64,000 nucleotides of DNA from RGIG8709 sp045575975. GTDB lineage: Bacteria > Bacillota > Clostridia > Monoglobales > Monoglobaceae. Below are positions 33,956-42,332 of this stretch, piece by piece. The position numbers were made by a program, and so were the translations under genes. The number at the start of each line of letters is the position of its first letter. Positions within the stretch are counted from its first letter, which is position 1. The DNA is taken from NCBI GenBank assembly GCA_045575975.1, contig JAZNFO010000004.1:19916-83915 (forward strand), written 5' to 3'. The notes below the pieces were generated by a model. The model did no database searches, was not told the origin of the DNA, and was given only the letters and a program-made list of their open reading frames with translations.

Positions 33956-33994
33956 GGGTTTTTATATATAAAAATTAAAGTTATCTTTCCGATA
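33939..33994. promoter_or_regulatory. 9-base inverted repeat across the Fic promoter (candidate operator)
   Basis: TATCGGAAA lies at 33939-33947 within the promoter spacer, and its reverse complement TTTCCGATA at 33986-33994 upstream of the -35 box. The half-sites are about 47 bases apart centre to centre. The helix-turn-helix at the Fic N-terminus could bind them to repress its own gene, which is inference. Confidence 0.45.
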
Positions 33995-34045
33995 GCAAAA
34001 GCTTTTTGCACGAAAACCTAACAAAACGCAAGTATAGATTAGATT

Positions 34046-34076
34046 ATAAAAATGCAGAGTGCGTAAACACTCTGCA
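34046..34076 (-). terminator. Terminator of the ygiQ-folD operon
   Basis: TGCAGAGTG (34053-34061) pairs with CACTCTGCA (34068-34076). On the minus strand a T run (34052-34048) follows the stem. Confidence 0.85.
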
Positions 34077-34097
34077 AAATTCTTCCCTATAATAGAA

Positions 34098-34952
34098 TTA
34101 TATCAAACCATTCTGTTTCTTTGCAGCGGTAACTGTGTTCTGCATAAGCATTGAAATTGTCATAGGACCAACTCCGCCTGGAACGGGAGTTATTGCACCT
34201 GCAACCTTTTCAACAGCATCAAAATCAACATCTCCGCAAAGCTTTCCGTCATCAAGGCGGTTCATTCCAACATCAATAACAACGGCACCCTCTTTAACCA
34301 TATCAGCGGTAACAAAGTTTGCTCTTCCAACTGCGGCAACAAGAATATCTGCAGTTTTTGTAACCTCTTTAAGATTTTTTGTCCTTGAATGACAAGTTGT
34401 AACAGTTCCGTTTTTATGAAGAAGAAGCATAGACATTGGCTTTCCAACAATGTTTGATCTTCCGATAACAACACAGGTTTTGCCCTCCGGCTCAATTCCG
34501 CTTTCTTTAATAAGCTCCATAATTCCTGCTGGTGTGCATGGAACAAAATCAAAATCACCTATCATAATTTTGCCAACATTTGTGGGATGAAAAGCATCAA
34601 CATCCTTTTCGGGAGCAATCGTGTTTATAACATCCTTTTCATCAAGATGCTTTGGAAGAGGAAGCTGGCACAAAATTCCGTTGATTTTTTCGTCATTGTT
34701 GAGGTTTTCGATTAATGCTTTTAATTCTTCCTGAGTTGTACTTTCAGGTAATGCATACTTTAATGAATACATTCCAAGCTCATTACACATTGCCTCTTTT
34801 CTTCCAACATAAACCTTTGATGCAGGGTCCTCCCCAACAATAATAACTGCAAGGCCGGGATTAATGCCTTTTTCTTTCAGCGCTTCGATTTCTTTTTTTA
34901 ATTCGTTCTTCACTCTTTCGGAAACTGTTTTTCCGCTTAGTAGTTTTGCCAT
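34098..34952 (-). CDS. folD: Bifunctional methylene-THF dehydrogenase / methenyl-THF cyclohydrolase
   Basis: 284 residues. VGEDPASKVYVGRKEAMC, with the catalytic Lys of the YxxxK pattern, and VVIGRSNIVGKPMSMLLL, the NADP-binding loop, identify FolD. It interconverts methylene-, methenyl- and formyl-tetrahydrofolate for purines and one-carbon metabolism. The start overlaps the end of the upstream radical SAM gene by 92 bases. The ATG at 34952 has its own AAGGAG at proper spacing inside that gene. Full length. Confidence 0.95.
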   Translation of the reverse strand: MAKLLSGKTVSERVKNELKKEIEALKEKGINPGLAVIIVGEDPASKVYVGRKEAMCNELGMYSLKYALPESTTQEELKALIENLNNDEKINGILCQLPLPKHLDEKDVINTIAPEKDVDAFHPTNVGKIMIGDFDFVPCTPAGIMELIKESGIEPEGKTCVVIGRSNIVGKPMSMLLLHKNGTVTTCHSRTKNLKEVTKTADILVAAVGRANFVTADMVKEGAVVIDVGMNRLDDGKLCGDVDFDAVEKVAGAITPVPGGVGPMTISMLMQNTVTAAKKQNGLI

Positions 34953-36780
34953 TTTTTGTTTCTCCTTTTTTGTTTTCTTCTCTGGTTTTATTATCAGGCT
35001 TTATAAGGCACTTTTCTCCATAACCAATTAAATCGGCTCTTTTTGCCTTTAAAAGCGCTTTTTTCACAAGGTCATAATTTTTCTTATCTCTGTATTGAAG
35101 AAGAGCCCTTTGCATTTTTTTCTCTTCAAAGCTCCTGGGAACATAAACCTTTTCCATAGTTCTTGGATTTATTCCCGTGTAAAACATTGCGGTTGAAAGA
35201 CTTCCCGGGGTGGGGTAAAAATCCTGAACCTGCATTGGATTAAGGTGATTGTCCCGCAGGAACTCCGCAAGCTTAACCGCATCAGAAAGGGTGCTTCCCG
35301 GATGGGAGGACATAAGATAAGGAACAACATATTGCTCCATTTTAAGTCTTTTATTTATCTTATCAAACCTTTCCACAAAGTCCTTGTAAACCTTTGCCGA
35401 CGGCTTTCCCATAACTTTCAGAACATTATCTGAAATATGCTCTGGAGCAACTCTTAATTGCCCGCTGATGTGATATTTTGAAAGCTCTTCAAGGAACTCG
35501 TCATTTTTCTCCGCCAGTAAATAATCATATCTTATCCCCGAGCGGATAAAAACCTTTTTAACTCCGTCAATTTTTCTAAGCTTCTTTAGAAGCTCAAGGT
35601 AATCCTTGTGTGATGCATCAATATTTTTGCAGGGAGTGGGGAAAAGACATTGTTTTTCCTTGCAGACTCCCACCTTTAACTGCTTTTCGCAGGATGGGTG
35701 CCTGAAATTTGCAGTAGGCCCTCCAACATCGTGAACATATCCCTTAAAATCCTTGTCACGGGTGAAATTCTTCACCTCGTTGATTATTGATTCGTGTCCC
35801 CTTGCAGTAACACATCTGCCCTGATGCAGGGCGAGAGCACAAAAGCTGCAGGAGCCGAAACAACCTCTCGATGACTGAATGCTGAACTTAACCTCTGAAA
35901 TGGCAGGAACGCCACCGTCTTTTTCATACATAGGATGATAAGTGTTTTCATAAGGCAGAGAATAAACTCTGTCAAGCTCTTCGGAACTAAGTGGTTTTGC
36001 TGGGGGATTTTGAACCAAAAATTTGTCTCTGTCAAGCTGACAAAGAGCCTTTCCGCAAACAGAATCCTGCTCCTCGTAAATAATTTTTGTCATATAGGCA
36101 TACTTTTGCTTATCGGCACAAACCTCGTCATATGACGGAAGAATAATGCTGTCTTCAGGCAGAAAATTCTTGTCCCCCTCAAGATAGCAAGTGCCTGCCA
36201 CATTTTTAATATCCTTTATATTAACTCCTGAATTAAGAAGGTTGGCGATTTCGACAATCTGCCTTTCTCCCATTCCGAAAATCAGAATATCAGCACCTGA
36301 ATCAGTAAGAATATTCCGCCTCACCTTGTCCTGCCAGTAATCATAGTGTGCAAAACGGCGGAGGCTTGCTTCAATTCCACCGATAATAACGGGGATTTTT
36401 CTGCCAAAGGCTTCCCTTATTTTATTTGTGTAAACAATGGTTGCTCTGTCAGGACGAAGCCCTGCTTTCCCGCCGGGGGAATAAAGGTCTTCATTTCGAA
36501 CCTTTTTGTGGGCGGTGTAGTGATTGACCATAGAGTCCATATTCCCCGCAGAAACAAGAAAGCCAAGTCTTGGCTCGCCTAAAGCCTGAAAGCTTTCTTT
36601 ATTATGCCAGTCAGGCTGGGAAATAATTCCCACCGTATAGCCCTCAGCCTCAAGCAACCTGGAAATAATAGCGGGGCCGAAGCTTGAATGGTCAACATAG
36701 GCATCACCTATAACATAAACAAAATCAAGCTTTTCTATATTCAGTTTTTCCATATCCGCTTTGGAAACAGGAAGAAACAT
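34861..36780 (-). CDS. YgiQ-family radical SAM protein
   Basis: 639 residues. The radical SAM cluster motif is in SSRGCFGSCSFCALALHQGR (CxxxCxxC). The long N-terminal part (YVIGDAYVDHSSFGPAIISR, IPVIIGGIEASLRRFAHYDY) is the YgiQ type, thought to bind B12 or a related cofactor. The reaction of this family is not known. The last 30 residues are Lys- and Arg-rich and are encoded in the region shared with folD, so this tail may be an added extension with little function of its own. AGAGGT precedes the ATG. Confidence 0.9.
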   Translation of the reverse strand: MFLPVSKADMEKLNIEKLDFVYVIGDAYVDHSSFGPAIISRLLEAEGYTVGIISQPDWHNKESFQALGEPRLGFLVSAGNMDSMVNHYTAHKKVRNEDLYSPGGKAGLRPDRATIVYTNKIREAFGRKIPVIIGGIEASLRRFAHYDYWQDKVRRNILTDSGADILIFGMGERQIVEIANLLNSGVNIKDIKNVAGTCYLEGDKNFLPEDSIILPSYDEVCADKQKYAYMTKIIYEEQDSVCGKALCQLDRDKFLVQNPPAKPLSSEELDRVYSLPYENTYHPMYEKDGGVPAISEVKFSIQSSRGCFGSCSFCALALHQGRCVTARGHESIINEVKNFTRDKDFKGYVHDVGGPTANFRHPSCEKQLKVGVCKEKQCLFPTPCKNIDASHKDYLELLKKLRKIDGVKKVFIRSGIRYDYLLAEKNDEFLEELSKYHISGQLRVAPEHISDNVLKVMGKPSAKVYKDFVERFDKINKRLKMEQYVVPYLMSSHPGSTLSDAVKLAEFLRDNHLNPMQVQDFYPTPGSLSTAMFYTGINPRTMEKVYVPRSFEEKKMQRALLQYRDKKNYDLVKKALLKAKRADLIGYGEKCLIKPDNKTREENKKGETKNGKTTKRKNSFRKSEERIKKRNRSAERKRH

Positions 36781-36806
36781 ATATAATACCTCTTTTCATT
36801 ATAACT

Positions 36807-36835
36807 ATATTATCATTTTTTCCCCCGTATTTCAA
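36807..36835 (-). promoter_or_regulatory. Candidate promoter of the ygiQ-folD operon
   Basis: Minus strand TTGAAA (36835-36830), 17 bases, TAATAT (36812-36807), 27 bases before the start codon. Confidence 0.5.
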
Positions 36836-36857
36836 GAGTTTTTTGTATAAAAATCAC

Positions 36858-36886
36858 TTGACTTTAGAGGGAAATAAATCTATAAT
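36858..36886 (+). promoter_or_regulatory. Promoter of the ACT-UPF0210 gene pair
   Basis: TTGACT (36858-36863), 17 bases, TATAAT (36881-36886). It diverges from the ygiQ promoter. Confidence 0.85.
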
Positions 36887-36923
36887 TATTGTAGTAAAAT
36901 AATAGAAATTTCGGAGGTTTATT

Positions 36924-37193
36924 ATGAAGGCTATAGTAACTGTTATGGGGGTTGACAAAAAGGGAATTATTGCCGGTGTCAGCACCTTGCTTTCTGATTT
37001 TAATATAAATATTCTGGACATAAACCAAACCATTATGCAAAATATTTTCACAATGGTTATGCTTGTTGATATCAAGGAGTCAACCGCTGATTTCAAAGCT
37101 GTCTCTAATGCTCTTTCTGAGCTTGGGGAAAAGCTTGGTGTTGAAATCAGAATTCAGCACGAGGATATTTTCAATTCAATGCATAAAATATAG
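36924..37193 (+). CDS. ACT domain protein (UPF0237)
   Basis: 89 residues forming a single ACT domain (AIVTVMGVDKKGIIAGVSTL, ILDINQTIMQNIFTMVMLVD). ACT domains bind amino acids or similar small ligands. In most Clostridia this gene is next to the UPF0210 (PFL) gene, as here with a 14-base gap, so it is probably its regulatory subunit. GGAGG precedes the ATG. Confidence 0.88.
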   Translation: MKAIVTVMGVDKKGIIAGVSTLLSDFNINILDINQTIMQNIFTMVMLVDIKESTADFKAVSNALSELGEKLGVEIRIQHEDIFNSMHKI

Positions 37194-37207
37194 GGGGAAA
37201 ATGCTCT

Positions 37208-38566
37208 ATGATAAACACAGGTGAAATCAGGGAAACTATAAAGATGATTCGTGATGAGCATCTTGATATAAGAACAATAACAATGGGAATTTCTCTTTTT
37301 GACTGCATTTCGGAGGACGGAGAAAAGTGCCTTTCAAAGGTGTATGACAAAATCACCCGCTCTGCTGAAAATCTTGTAAAAACAGGGGAGGATATAAGTC
37401 GTGAATATGGTATTCCCATTATAAATAAAAGAATTTCCGTAACCCCAATATCGATGATAGCAGCTGCAACTGACCTTAATAGCTATGTGCCTTTTGCAAA
37501 GATTATGGACAAGGCAGCAGAGGCGGTTGGAGTTAACTTTATCGGCGGTTTTTCAGCCCTTTTGTATAAGGGCCTGACAAAAAGTGACCATATCTTTCTT
37601 GATTCTATTCCCGAGGCATTGAGTATAACTGACAGAGTTTGTTCATCAGTTGGTGTTGCCACAACAAAAGCGGGAATAAATATGGATGCAGTTAAGAAAG
37701 CGGGAGAAATTATAAAGAAAACAGCAGAACTTACTAAGGATACAGGCTCATATGGTTGTGCAAAGTTTGTTGTTTTTGCAAATCCTGTTGAAGATAATCC
37801 CTTTATGGCAGGTGCTTTCCACGGAGTTGGAGAGGGTGAAAATGTTATAAATGTTGGTGTCAGCGGACCGGGGGTAGTTAAGGCAGCAATCGAGCAGGTA
37901 AGAGGGGCCGATTTCGGTGTTCTTTCAAATACTATAAAAAATACTGCTTTCAAAATAACAAGAATGGGACAGCTAGTTGCCAGGGAAGCATCAAAAAGAC
38001 TTGGGGTTCCTTTCGGGATTGTTGACTTGTCTCTTGCTCCCACACCTGCAGTTGGTGACAGTGTTGCATATATACTTGAGGAAATGGGACTTGAAAAATG
38101 CGGAACTCACGGCACAACTGCAGCCCTTGCACTTTTAAACGATGCAGTAAAAAAAGGCGGGGTTATGGCAACAGATTATGTTGGTGGTCTTAGCGGTGCG
38201 TTTATTCCTGTCAGCGAGGATGCGGGAATGATTGCGGCGGCACAGGCGGGGGCTCTCACCCTTGAAAAGCTTGAAGCAATGACTTGTGTGTGTTCAGTTG
38301 GACTTGATATGATAGCGGTTCCGGGAAGCACACCGGCAGAAACTTTATCTGCAATTATAGCAGACGAAATGGCTATTGGGGTTGTAAACCAGAAAACAAC
38401 TGCAGTGAGAATTATCCCTGTTGTTGGAAAAGATGTTGGAGAAATAGTTGAATACGGCGGACTTATGGGTTCTGCACCAATTATGCCCGTTAATCCAAAC
38501 TCCAGCAAAGCATTTATTGACAGAGGCGGCAGAATACCTGCACCGCTTCACAGCCTTAGAAATTAG
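37208..38566 (+). CDS. PFL-family protein (UPF0210)
   Basis: 452 residues. Gly- and Ala-rich blocks IGGFSALLYKGLTKSD, RVCSSVGVATTKAGINMDA, LAPTPAVGDSVAYILEEMG and GGRIPAPLHSLRN are those of UPF0210. The fold resembles glycyl-radical enzymes of the pyruvate formate-lyase superfamily, but the C-terminal glycyl-radical loop is absent, so the radical mechanism is not supported here. Enzymatic activity is unknown. Coupled with the ACT gene upstream. Confidence 0.88.
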   Translation: MINTGEIRETIKMIRDEHLDIRTITMGISLFDCISEDGEKCLSKVYDKITRSAENLVKTGEDISREYGIPIINKRISVTPISMIAAATDLNSYVPFAKIMDKAAEAVGVNFIGGFSALLYKGLTKSDHIFLDSIPEALSITDRVCSSVGVATTKAGINMDAVKKAGEIIKKTAELTKDTGSYGCAKFVVFANPVEDNPFMAGAFHGVGEGENVINVGVSGPGVVKAAIEQVRGADFGVLSNTIKNTAFKITRMGQLVAREASKRLGVPFGIVDLSLAPTPAVGDSVAYILEEMGLEKCGTHGTTAALALLNDAVKKGGVMATDYVGGLSGAFIPVSEDAGMIAAAQAGALTLEKLEAMTCVCSVGLDMIAVPGSTPAETLSAIIADEMAIGVVNQKTTAVRIIPVVGKDVGEIVEYGGLMGSAPIMPVNPNSSKAFIDRGGRIPAPLHSLRN

Positions 38567-38568
38567 TT

Positions 38569-38597
38569 AAAAGGATGGGTTATCCCATCCTTTTTTT
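38569..38597. terminator. Bidirectional terminator between UPF0210 and sigK
   Basis: AAAAGGATGGG (38569-38579) pairs with CCCATCC plus T7 (38584-38597) over TTAT. It lies at the convergence of two genes. Confidence 0.88.
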
Positions 38598-39279
38598 AAT
38601 CCACAATGCCTTTTTTCAGTTTTGACACTGCCTTTTTTTCAATTCTTGATATGTATGACCTTGAAATATCAAGTTTTTTTGCAAGCTCTCGTTGGGTAAG
38701 TGGCTTATTTCCGTCAAGACCGTATCTCTTGATTATTATTCTTCTTTCTCTGTCGTCAAGCTCGGAAAGAATATTTTCTCTCAGCTTTTTCACCTGAGAT
38801 TTAAGCTCAATAATATCCGCAACCTCTTCATCTGAGCTCATAACATCAACAAGCAGAATTTGATTTCCTTCTTTATCTGTGCCGATAGGGTCGTTAAGAG
38901 AAACATCGTTCTGACTTTTTTTGTTACTCCTTATAAGCATCAGAATTTCATTGTCAATGCATCTTGATGCGTAGGTGGCAAGGCGAACGCCTTTTTTTGG
39001 GTTAAAGCTTGTTATTCCCTTTATAAGTCCGATAGTTCCGATTGATATAAGTTCTTCGCCATCTTCTCTTGTCTGTGAATATTTTTTAACCACATGGGCA
39101 ACAAGCCTGAGGTTATGTTCTATAAGCTTGTTTCTTGCTTCAATATCACCTTTTAACATTTTTTCAATGCATTCTGCCTCTTCTTCATCTGAAAGAGGAT
39201 TTGGAAAAGAATTTGTCCCCGAAACATAGGATATAAGAAACACGACTGAATTAAAAAATGCGTCCAGCATACCAAACAT
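38596..39279 (-). CDS. sigK: RNA polymerase sporulation sigma factor, pro-sigma-K
   Basis: 227 residues in one continuous frame. The N-terminal hydrophobic stretch (about residues 1-22, MFGMLDAFFNSVVFLISYVS) is the pro-sequence that is removed by SpoIVFB. Region 2 is GTIGLIKGITSFNPKKGVRLATY, shown here as its parts GTIGLIKGITSF and GVRLATYASRC. Region 4.2 is TQRELAKKLDISRSYISRIE. In some Bacilli and Clostridia sigK is split by a skin element, but here it is whole. An upstream frame extends to 39318, but AGGTGA before ATG 39279 sets the start. It drives late mother-cell genes during sporulation, probably including spore hydrolase genes. Confidence 0.93.
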   Translation of the reverse strand: MFGMLDAFFNSVVFLISYVSGTNSFPNPLSDEEEAECIEKMLKGDIEARNKLIEHNLRLVAHVVKKYSQTREDGEELISIGTIGLIKGITSFNPKKGVRLATYASRCIDNEILMLIRSNKKSQNDVSLNDPIGTDKEGNQILLVDVMSSDEEVADIIELKSQVKKLRENILSELDDRERRIIIKRYGLDGNKPLTQRELAKKLDISRSYISRIEKKAVSKLKKGIVD

Positions 39280-39348
39280 AAAATCACCTGAATAAAAAAT
39301 TTTTCTTCTCTTTATCATATTCAGCAGAAAAAAATTTGTGCAAGTCCG

Positions 39349-39380
39349 TTGACTTTTTAAGGAAGATATGATAATATAAT
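39349..39380 (+). promoter_or_regulatory. Promoter region of the SCIFF precursor
   Basis: TTGACT at 39349-39354. The -10 is either TAATAT (39372-39377, 17-base spacer) or TATAAT (39375-39380, 20-base spacer). Confidence 0.6.
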
Positions 39381-39414
39381 AAAAGGTTTATATGAGTAAA
39401 TGGAGGTTTTATAA

Positions 39415-39561
39415 ATGAAACATATTGTAACACTTGAAACTCGCAATCTTTGTGAAAGTGCAAAAAAAGGTGGCTGCGGCGAATGTCAGACATCTTGCCA
39501 GTCTGCTTGTAAAACAAGCTGCGGTATTGCAAACCAGAAGTGCGAAAACGAAAATAAATAA
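39415..39561 (+). CDS. scfA: SCIFF ranthipeptide precursor (six cysteines in forty-five)
   Basis: 48 residues. It begins MKHIVTLETRNLCESAKKGG and has the Cys-rich core CGECQTSCQSACKTSCG, with Cys at 13, 21, 24, 28, 32, 36 and 43. The 13-residue leader start and the cysteine spacing match the SCIFF family, which is almost universal in Clostridia. The maturase in the next gene converts core cysteines into thioether links to neighbouring residues. GGAGG precedes the ATG. The mature peptide has been linked to quorum-like or surface roles in some species, but its role here is not known. Confidence 0.95.
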   Translation: MKHIVTLETRNLCESAKKGGCGECQTSCQSACKTSCGIANQKCENENK

Positions 39562-39571
39562 TTAAAGCTTG

Positions 39572-39596
39572 GAATGCCGCCGCCTGGGCGGCATTC
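39572..39596 (+). other. Hairpin between SCIFF precursor and maturase
   Basis: GAATGCCGCC (39572-39581) pairs with GGCGGCATTC (39587-39596) over a 5-base loop. Only TT CC follows, so it is a weak terminator at best. It could let more precursor than maturase mRNA be made. Confidence 0.6.
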
Positions 39597-39627
39597 TTCC
39601 GTTAACTGAATAAAAGGAGTTTTTATT

Positions 39628-40998
39628 TTGATACATAAATATAAGCAGGGTGGTTTTAATATTGTGCTAGATGCTGCATCTGGCTCAATTCATGTATTTG
39701 ATGATATTGCCTATGAAATGATAGATATATTTCCTCATAAGACTAAGGAGGAAGTTGTGGAAAGCATTTTTTCAAAATACGGGAAAGATGCAAAAATAGA
39801 AGAAATTGAAGAATGTTATGAACAGATAGCAGAGCGGAAAGCTATGGGTAAGCTTTTTGCAGAGGATACCTATGCCTCTATGGCAGGAGAGCTTAAAGAC
39901 AAAACATCAGGAGTGATAAAAGCTCTTTGCCTCCATGTTGCCCATACATGTAACCTGAATTGTTCTTATTGCTTTGCAAGTCAGGGAAAATATCAGGGAG
40001 AAAGAGCGATTATGAGCCTTGAAACCGGGAAAAGAGCCCTTGATTTTCTTATAGAAAATTCAGGCACTCGTCATAATCTTGAGGTTGACTTTTTTGGCGG
40101 AGAACCTCTTATGAATTTTGATATGGTGAAAGACCTTGTTAAATATGCAAGAGAGAGGGAAAAGGAAACAGGAAAGAATTTCAGGTTTACCCTTACCACC
40201 AACGGTGTTTTGATTGATGATGATGTGATAGACTTTGCAAATCGCGAAATGAGTAATGTTGTTTTGAGCCTTGACGGAAGAAAAGAGGTTCACGACAGAT
40301 TCAGAGTTGATTATAATGGCGTTGGAAGCTGGGAAAAAATTGTTCCCAAATTCAAAAGACTGGTAGAAAAAAGAGGAAATAAGGATTACTATATGAGGGG
40401 AACATTCACCCACCAAAATCCAGATTTCTTAAAAGATATAGAAACAATGCTCACCCTTGGTTTCACAGAGCTTAGTATGGAGCCGGTTGTATGTGCAAAG
40501 GAAGATCCGTCAGCCCTCACAGACAGTGATTTGACGGTTGTTATGGACCAATACGAAAAGCTTGCAGACTTAATGCTTAAAAGGGAAAAGGAAGGAAAAC
40601 CCTTTGTGTTCTATCACTATATGATAGATTTGAAAGGGGGCCCCTGTATTTATAAAAAGATTTCAGGCTGTGGTTCGGGAACAGAATATATGGCGGTTAC
40701 TCCCTGGGGTGACCTTTACCCTTGTCACCAGTTTGTTGGTGAAGAAAAGTTTAAGCTTGGTGACATATGGAATGGTGTTCAGAATAAGAAAGTTCAGGGA
40801 GAGTTTAAAGCCTGCAATGTGTATTCAAGACCTGAATGCCGTGATTGCTGGGCAAGACTTTATTGTTCAGGCGGTTGTGCTGCCAATGCTTATCATGCAA
40901 CGGGAGAGATAACAGGGGTTTATAAGGACGGCTGTGAACTGTTTAAAAAGCGTATGGAATGTGCTATTTATCTTGAAATAGCACGAATGATGAAATAA
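39628..40998 (+). CDS. scfB: Radical SAM SCIFF maturase (thioether-forming, SPASM domain)
   Basis: 456 residues. A small N-terminal peptide-recognition part (GFNIVLDAASGSIHVFDDI) is followed by the radical SAM motif HTCNLNCSYCF near residues 111-121. FFGGEPLMNF is a SAM-binding block. A C-terminal SPASM domain has many Cys (SGCGSGTEYMAVTPWGDLYP, then CRDCWARLYCSGGC) for two auxiliary clusters. It installs thioether cross-links in the SCIFF precursor. The start is TTG 39628, 8 bases after AAAGGAG. Confidence 0.95.
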   Translation: MIHKYKQGGFNIVLDAASGSIHVFDDIAYEMIDIFPHKTKEEVVESIFSKYGKDAKIEEIEECYEQIAERKAMGKLFAEDTYASMAGELKDKTSGVIKALCLHVAHTCNLNCSYCFASQGKYQGERAIMSLETGKRALDFLIENSGTRHNLEVDFFGGEPLMNFDMVKDLVKYAREREKETGKNFRFTLTTNGVLIDDDVIDFANREMSNVVLSLDGRKEVHDRFRVDYNGVGSWEKIVPKFKRLVEKRGNKDYYMRGTFTHQNPDFLKDIETMLTLGFTELSMEPVVCAKEDPSALTDSDLTVVMDQYEKLADLMLKREKEGKPFVFYHYMIDLKGGPCIYKKISGCGSGTEYMAVTPWGDLYPCHQFVGEEKFKLGDIWNGVQNKKVQGEFKACNVYSRPECRDCWARLYCSGGCAANAYHATGEITGVYKDGCELFKKRMECAIYLEIARMMK

Positions 40999-41000
40999 TT

Positions 41001-42332
41001 ATGGAAACACCGATTTATGATTATGTGAAAAATTATATTGAAAAAGATGCTGTCAGGCTTCATATGCCGGGACATAAGGGAAAAACCTTGCTCGGCGGGG
41101 AAATGCGGGATATAACCGAGATTTCGGGGGCTGATGTTCTTTATAATGCAGAGGGCATTATAAAGATGAGTCAGGAAAATGCATCCCGTCTTTTTGGCAC
41201 GGGAAAAACTCTTTATTCTGCAGAGGGGTCATCCCTTTGTATAAGGGCAATGCTCTATCTTGCCCTTGTTTATGCAAAAAAAGAGGGGAAAAACCCTGTG
41301 ATTGTTGCCGCAAGGAATGTGCATAAAACCCTTGTTTCAGGAGCGGCACTTCTTGGAATTGATGTTTTGTGGTTATTTTCAAAGGATAAAAGTCTTATTT
41401 CCTGTGAAATAGATTATGAAAGCCTTGAAAGAATGCTCAAAGAAAAAAATCCCGTGGCATTTTATGTAACAAGTCCTGATTATCTTGGGAATGTGGCGGA
41501 TATAGAGAAAATAAGTGCACTTTGCAAAAAATATAACTGTCTTTTAATGGTTGACAATGCCCACGGTGCATATCTTAAATTTCTTGAAAACACTCGTCAC
41601 CCCATTGATTTGGGAGCGGATATATGCTGTGATTCTGCACATAAAACTCTTCCTGTTTTAACGGGAGGAGCATATCTTCATATTTCAAAGAATGCACCTG
41701 GATTTTTGGGAGAAAATGCAGAAAATGCAATGTCTCTTTTTGCATCAACAAGTCCCTCTTATCTTATTTTGCAGTCTCTGGATATGGCAAATTCTTATAT
41801 AGAAAAACTTAACCTGAAATCCATTTGCAAAAAGGTGGACAGTTTAAAAACAAAGCTTAAAGAAAACGGCTATATCTTAGTAGGAGATGAACCGCTTAAA
41901 ATCACCATCTCAGCCAAGGAATATGGTTTTTCGGGAGATGAGCTTTCAGAAATTCTGGAACGGGAAAATATTATTCCGGAATTTTCGGATCCTGATTTTC
42001 TTGTTATGATGTTCACGGAAAAAACTTGTGACAAGGATTTTGAAAAAACAGAAAAGGCTCTTTTGAATATAGAAAAAAGGGGTGTTTTATATCAAGAAAC
42101 TCCAAAGATGGGAGTGCCTAAGATTAAACTGTCAATGAGGGAGGCTGTGATGTCCCCCTTTGAAATCGTTAAAACAGATGATGCGGTTGGAAGATGCCTT
42201 GCTGGATTATCAGTAACCTGCCCTCCGGCAGTGCCTTTTGTGGTGTGCGGAGAGGAAATAGACGAAAACGCAAAATGCTTATTTAAATACTACGGAATAG
42301 ACGAAGTAAAGGTGATAAAGCGTGATGAATAA
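41001..42332 (+). CDS. PLP-dependent Orn/Lys/Arg decarboxylase-family protein (short form, YaaO-like)
   Basis: 443 residues. RLHMPGHKGKTLLGGEM at the start, and the PLP lysine in DSAHKTLPVLTGGAYLH near residue 210, place it in the Orn/Lys/Arg decarboxylase group (fold type I). VDNAHGAYL and DIEKISALCKKYN are further blocks. Only 2 bases separate it from scfB, and it overlaps hemW by 8 bases. It probably makes a polyamine or a related amine. Its exact substrate is open. Confidence 0.85.
   Translation: METPIYDYVKNYIEKDAVRLHMPGHKGKTLLGGEMRDITEISGADVLYNAEGIIKMSQENASRLFGTGKTLYSAEGSSLCIRAMLYLALVYAKKEGKNPVIVAARNVHKTLVSGAALLGIDVLWLFSKDKSLISCEIDYESLERMLKEKNPVAFYVTSPDYLGNVADIEKISALCKKYNCLLMVDNAHGAYLKFLENTRHPIDLGADICCDSAHKTLPVLTGGAYLHISKNAPGFLGENAENAMSLFASTSPSYLILQSLDMANSYIEKLNLKSICKKVDSLKTKLKENGYILVGDEPLKITISAKEYGFSGDELSEILERENIIPEFSDPDFLVMMFTEKTCDKDFEKTEKALLNIEKRGVLYQETPKMGVPKIKLSMREAVMSPFEIVKTDDAVGRCLAGLSVTCPPAVPFVVCGEEIDENAKCLFKYYGIDEVKVIKRDE

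Noticed and set aside
37483..38043. Long minus-strand open frame (186 codons) within the UPF0210 gene
   Set aside because: It lies antisense to a well-recognised protein, has no ribosome site and a composition that follows the codons of the sense gene.
37208..38566. Active pyruvate formate-lyase
   Set aside because: The glycyl-radical loop RVxGY and the paired catalytic Cys are absent; only the UPF0210 family is supported.
38596..39279. skin element (prophage-like insertion) in sigK
   Set aside because: The reading frame is continuous and no recombinase gene is near.
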